DNA from: Pseudomonas sp. GD04091
Lineage (GTDB): Bacteria; Pseudomonadota; Gammaproteobacteria; Pseudomonadales; Pseudomonadaceae
Assembly (NCBI RefSeq): GCF_029836165.1
Contig: NZ_JAOEBG010000036.1
Span: 1 to 35,720, forward strand
Direction: 5' to 3'
DNA length: 35,720 nt
The notes beneath the pieces were generated by a model, which had not been told where the DNA came from, did not search any database, and saw only the letters and a program-made list of their open reading frames with translations. A program made the position numbers and the translations under genes. Numbering within the stretch: position 1 is the stretch's first letter; each line of letters opens with the position of its first letter. Of this stretch, positions 32,700-35,720 are shown piece by piece.

Positions 32700-34046
32700 A
32701 TGAACATGCCCGAAACCGCTCACGCCGGTCTGGCCAGCCAGCTCAAGCTGGATGCGCACTGGATGCCTTACACCGCCAACCGCAACTTCCAGCGCGACCC
32801 GCGCCTGATCGTGGCGGCCGAAGGCAACTACCTGGTCGACGACAAGGGCCGCAAGGTGTTCGACGCGCTGTCGGGCCTGTGGACCTGCGGGGCTGGGCAT
32901 ACCCGCAAAGAGATCAGCGAGGCGGTGGCGCGCCAGGTCGCCACTCTCGACTACTCCCCGGCCTTCCAGTTCGGCCATCCGCTGTCGTTCCAGCTGGCCG
33001 AGAAGATCGCCAACCTGGTGCCGGGCGACCTGAACCACGTGTTCTTCACCAACTCCGGCTCCGAGTGCGCCGACACCGCGCTGAAGATGGTTCGCGCCTA
33101 CTGGCGCCTGAAAGGCCAGGCCACCAAGACCAAGATCATCGGCCGTGCGCGCGGCTACCACGGCGTGAACATCGCCGGCACCAGCCTTGGCGGTGTCAAC
33201 GGCAACCGCAAGCTGTTCGGTCAGCTGCTGGATGTCGACCACCTGCCTCACACCGTGCTGCCGGCCAACGTCTTCAGCAAGGGCATGCCGGAAGAAGGCG
33301 GTATCGCCCTGGCCGACGAGATGCTCAAGCTGATCGAACTGCATGACGCCTCGAACATCGCCGCGGTGATCGTCGAGCCGCTGGCTGGCTCCGCCGGCGT
33401 GCTGCCGCCGCCGAAGGGCTACCTCAAGCGCCTGCGCGAGATCTGCACCCAGCACAACATCCTGCTCATCTTCGACGAGGTGATCACCGGCTTCGGCCGC
33501 ATGGGCGCCATGACCGGTGCCGAAGCCTTCGGCGTGACGCCTGACCTGATGTGCATCGCCAAGCAGGTCACCAACGGTGCGATCCCCATGGGCGCGGTGA
33601 TCGCCACCGGCGAGATCTACCAGACCTTCATGAACCAGCCGACGCCTGAGTATGCGGTGGAATTCCCCCACGGCTATACCTATTCGGCGCACCCGGTCGC
33701 CTGCGCCGCGGGTATTGCCGCGCTGGACCTGCTGCAGAAAGAGAACCTGGTGCAATCGGCCGCCGAGCTGGCGCCGCACTTCGAGAACCTGTTGCACGGC
33801 ATCAAGGGCACGAAGAACGTCGTCGATATCCGCAACTACGGCTTGGCTGGCGCTATCCAGATCGCCGCGCGCGACGGCGACGCCATCGTCCGCCCATACG
33901 AGGCAGCCATGAAGCTTTGGCAAGCGGGCTTCTATGTGCGCTTCGGCGGCGACACCCTGCAGTTCGGGCCAACCTTCAACACCCAGCCGCAGGAGCTGGA
34001 CCGCCTGTTCGACGCGGTGGGCGAAGCCCTGAACAAAGTCGACTGA
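32700..34046 (+). CDS. bauA: Beta-alanine/omega-amino acid:pyruvate aminotransferase
   Basis: This 448-residue class III PLP-dependent aminotransferase moves the amino group of beta-alanine to pyruvate, giving malonate semialdehyde and alanine. Key segments are NSGSECADTALKM (cofactor phosphate), GYHGVNIAG, IFDEVITGFGRMG and the PLP lysine K288 in MCIAKQVTNG, the position known in the P. putida enzyme. The frame extends 10 codons upstream to 32670; the ATG at 32700 has a ribosome site. It is 71 bases ahead of bauC, with a hairpin between them. Confidence 0.94.
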   Translation: MNMPETAHAGLASQLKLDAHWMPYTANRNFQRDPRLIVAAEGNYLVDDKGRKVFDALSGLWTCGAGHTRKEISEAVARQVATLDYSPAFQFGHPLSFQLAEKIANLVPGDLNHVFFTNSGSECADTALKMVRAYWRLKGQATKTKIIGRARGYHGVNIAGTSLGGVNGNRKLFGQLLDVDHLPHTVLPANVFSKGMPEEGGIALADEMLKLIELHDASNIAAVIVEPLAGSAGVLPPPKGYLKRLREICTQHNILLIFDEVITGFGRMGAMTGAEAFGVTPDLMCIAKQVTNGAIPMGAVIATGEIYQTFMNQPTPEYAVEFPHGYTYSAHPVACAAGIAALDLLQKENLVQSAAELAPHFENLLHGIKGTKNVVDIRNYGLAGAIQIAARDGDAIVRPYEAAMKLWQAGFYVRFGGDTLQFGPTFNTQPQELDRLFDAVGEALNKVD

Positions 34047-34066
34047 CTTTTCCGAATTCGATGTCG

Positions 34067-34087
34067 GGCGCGTGAGTTGCACGCGCC
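34067..34087 (+). terminator. Hairpin between bauA and bauC
   Basis: GGCGCGTG (34067-34074) pairs perfectly with CACGCGCC (34080-34087) around AGTTG. It is followed by a pyrimidine-rich stretch without a T-run. It may stop part of the transcripts or stabilise the bauA message. Confidence 0.45.
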
Positions 34088-34117
34088 TGTCTCTACCTTC
34101 TTTATATGGAGTTCTGC

Positions 34118-35611
<1,494 letters not shown>

Positions 35612-35628
35612 GGGGCAGGCACTGGAAG

Positions 35629-35658
35629 CGGGGCGGCCAGCAGGTCGCCCCGTTTTTT
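35629..35658 (+). terminator. Intrinsic terminator after bauC
   Basis: CGGGGCG (35629-35635) pairs with CGCCCCG (35646-35652), extended by three more pairs to a 4-base loop, and is followed at once by six Ts. This is a textbook rho-independent terminator 17 bases after the bauC stop. Confidence 0.9.
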
Positions 35659-35720
35659 ATGGGAGGCAGGCGCTGCTGTTGAAAGCTGTCCGTCTCGATC
35701 ACGGTATTTCTCTAAATATC

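Overview
The window is high-GC chromosomal DNA from a gamma-proteobacterium of the genus Pseudomonas, most likely the P. putida group. The evidence is the strong G/C bias at third codon positions, P. putida-style REP palindromes, AGGAGG-type ribosome binding sites, and gene sets known from that genus (PprAB-linked Tad pilus, bau beta-alanine genes, CueR/CopA). No tRNA, rRNA, CRISPR array, insertion sequence, integrase or phage gene was seen.

Bases 1-15,010 hold a complete Tad/Flp pilus locus in five blocks. These are flp with a downstream single-domain response regulator (minus); a long plus-strand operon of rcpC, rcpA, tadZ, tadA, tadB, tadC, tadD and a small DUF3613-type gene; the LuxR-type regulator pprB with the prepilin peptidase tadV/fppA (minus); a TadE-type pseudopilin with the multi-PAS histidine kinase pprA (plus); and tadG (minus), convergent with pprA. 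PprA and PprB form the two-component system known to switch this pilus on in P. aeruginosa. Two features stand out. The PprB receiver domain appears to lack about 11 residues covering strand beta-4 and its conserved Ser/Thr. A GGCAA-N-TTGCCATC palindrome, or half of it, recurs upstream of several of the separate tad transcription units.

Bases 15,100-17,411 carry two related DUF4136-type lipoproteins, the tRNA-modifying methyltransferase CmoM and a small MazG-like nucleotide pyrophosphohydrolase, all on the minus strand. Bases 17,475-21,074 form a fatty acyl module: a MaoC-type dehydratase and a long two-domain FabG reductase (minus) diverge from a thiolase (plus). An AraC-type regulator follows.

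Bases 21,988-25,564 are a copper-homeostasis cluster: copA-cueR (minus), a small exported protein of unknown function (minus) and the copper chaperone copZ (plus). Two nearly identical CueR operators sit in front of copA and copZ. Next come a Bcr/CflA drug exporter, one or two very small genes, an ArsR-type regulator, adenine deaminase and a short-chain dehydrogenase.

The roughly 410-base gap at 29,910-30,320 has no gene but holds several DnaA-box-like 9-mers and other dyads. Bases 30,321-35,611 hold an IMPACT/YigZ protein, a RutR-like TetR regulator, and the divergent bauR and bauA-bauC genes. The latter convert beta-alanine to malonate semialdehyde and then acetyl-CoA, and end at a strong intrinsic terminator.
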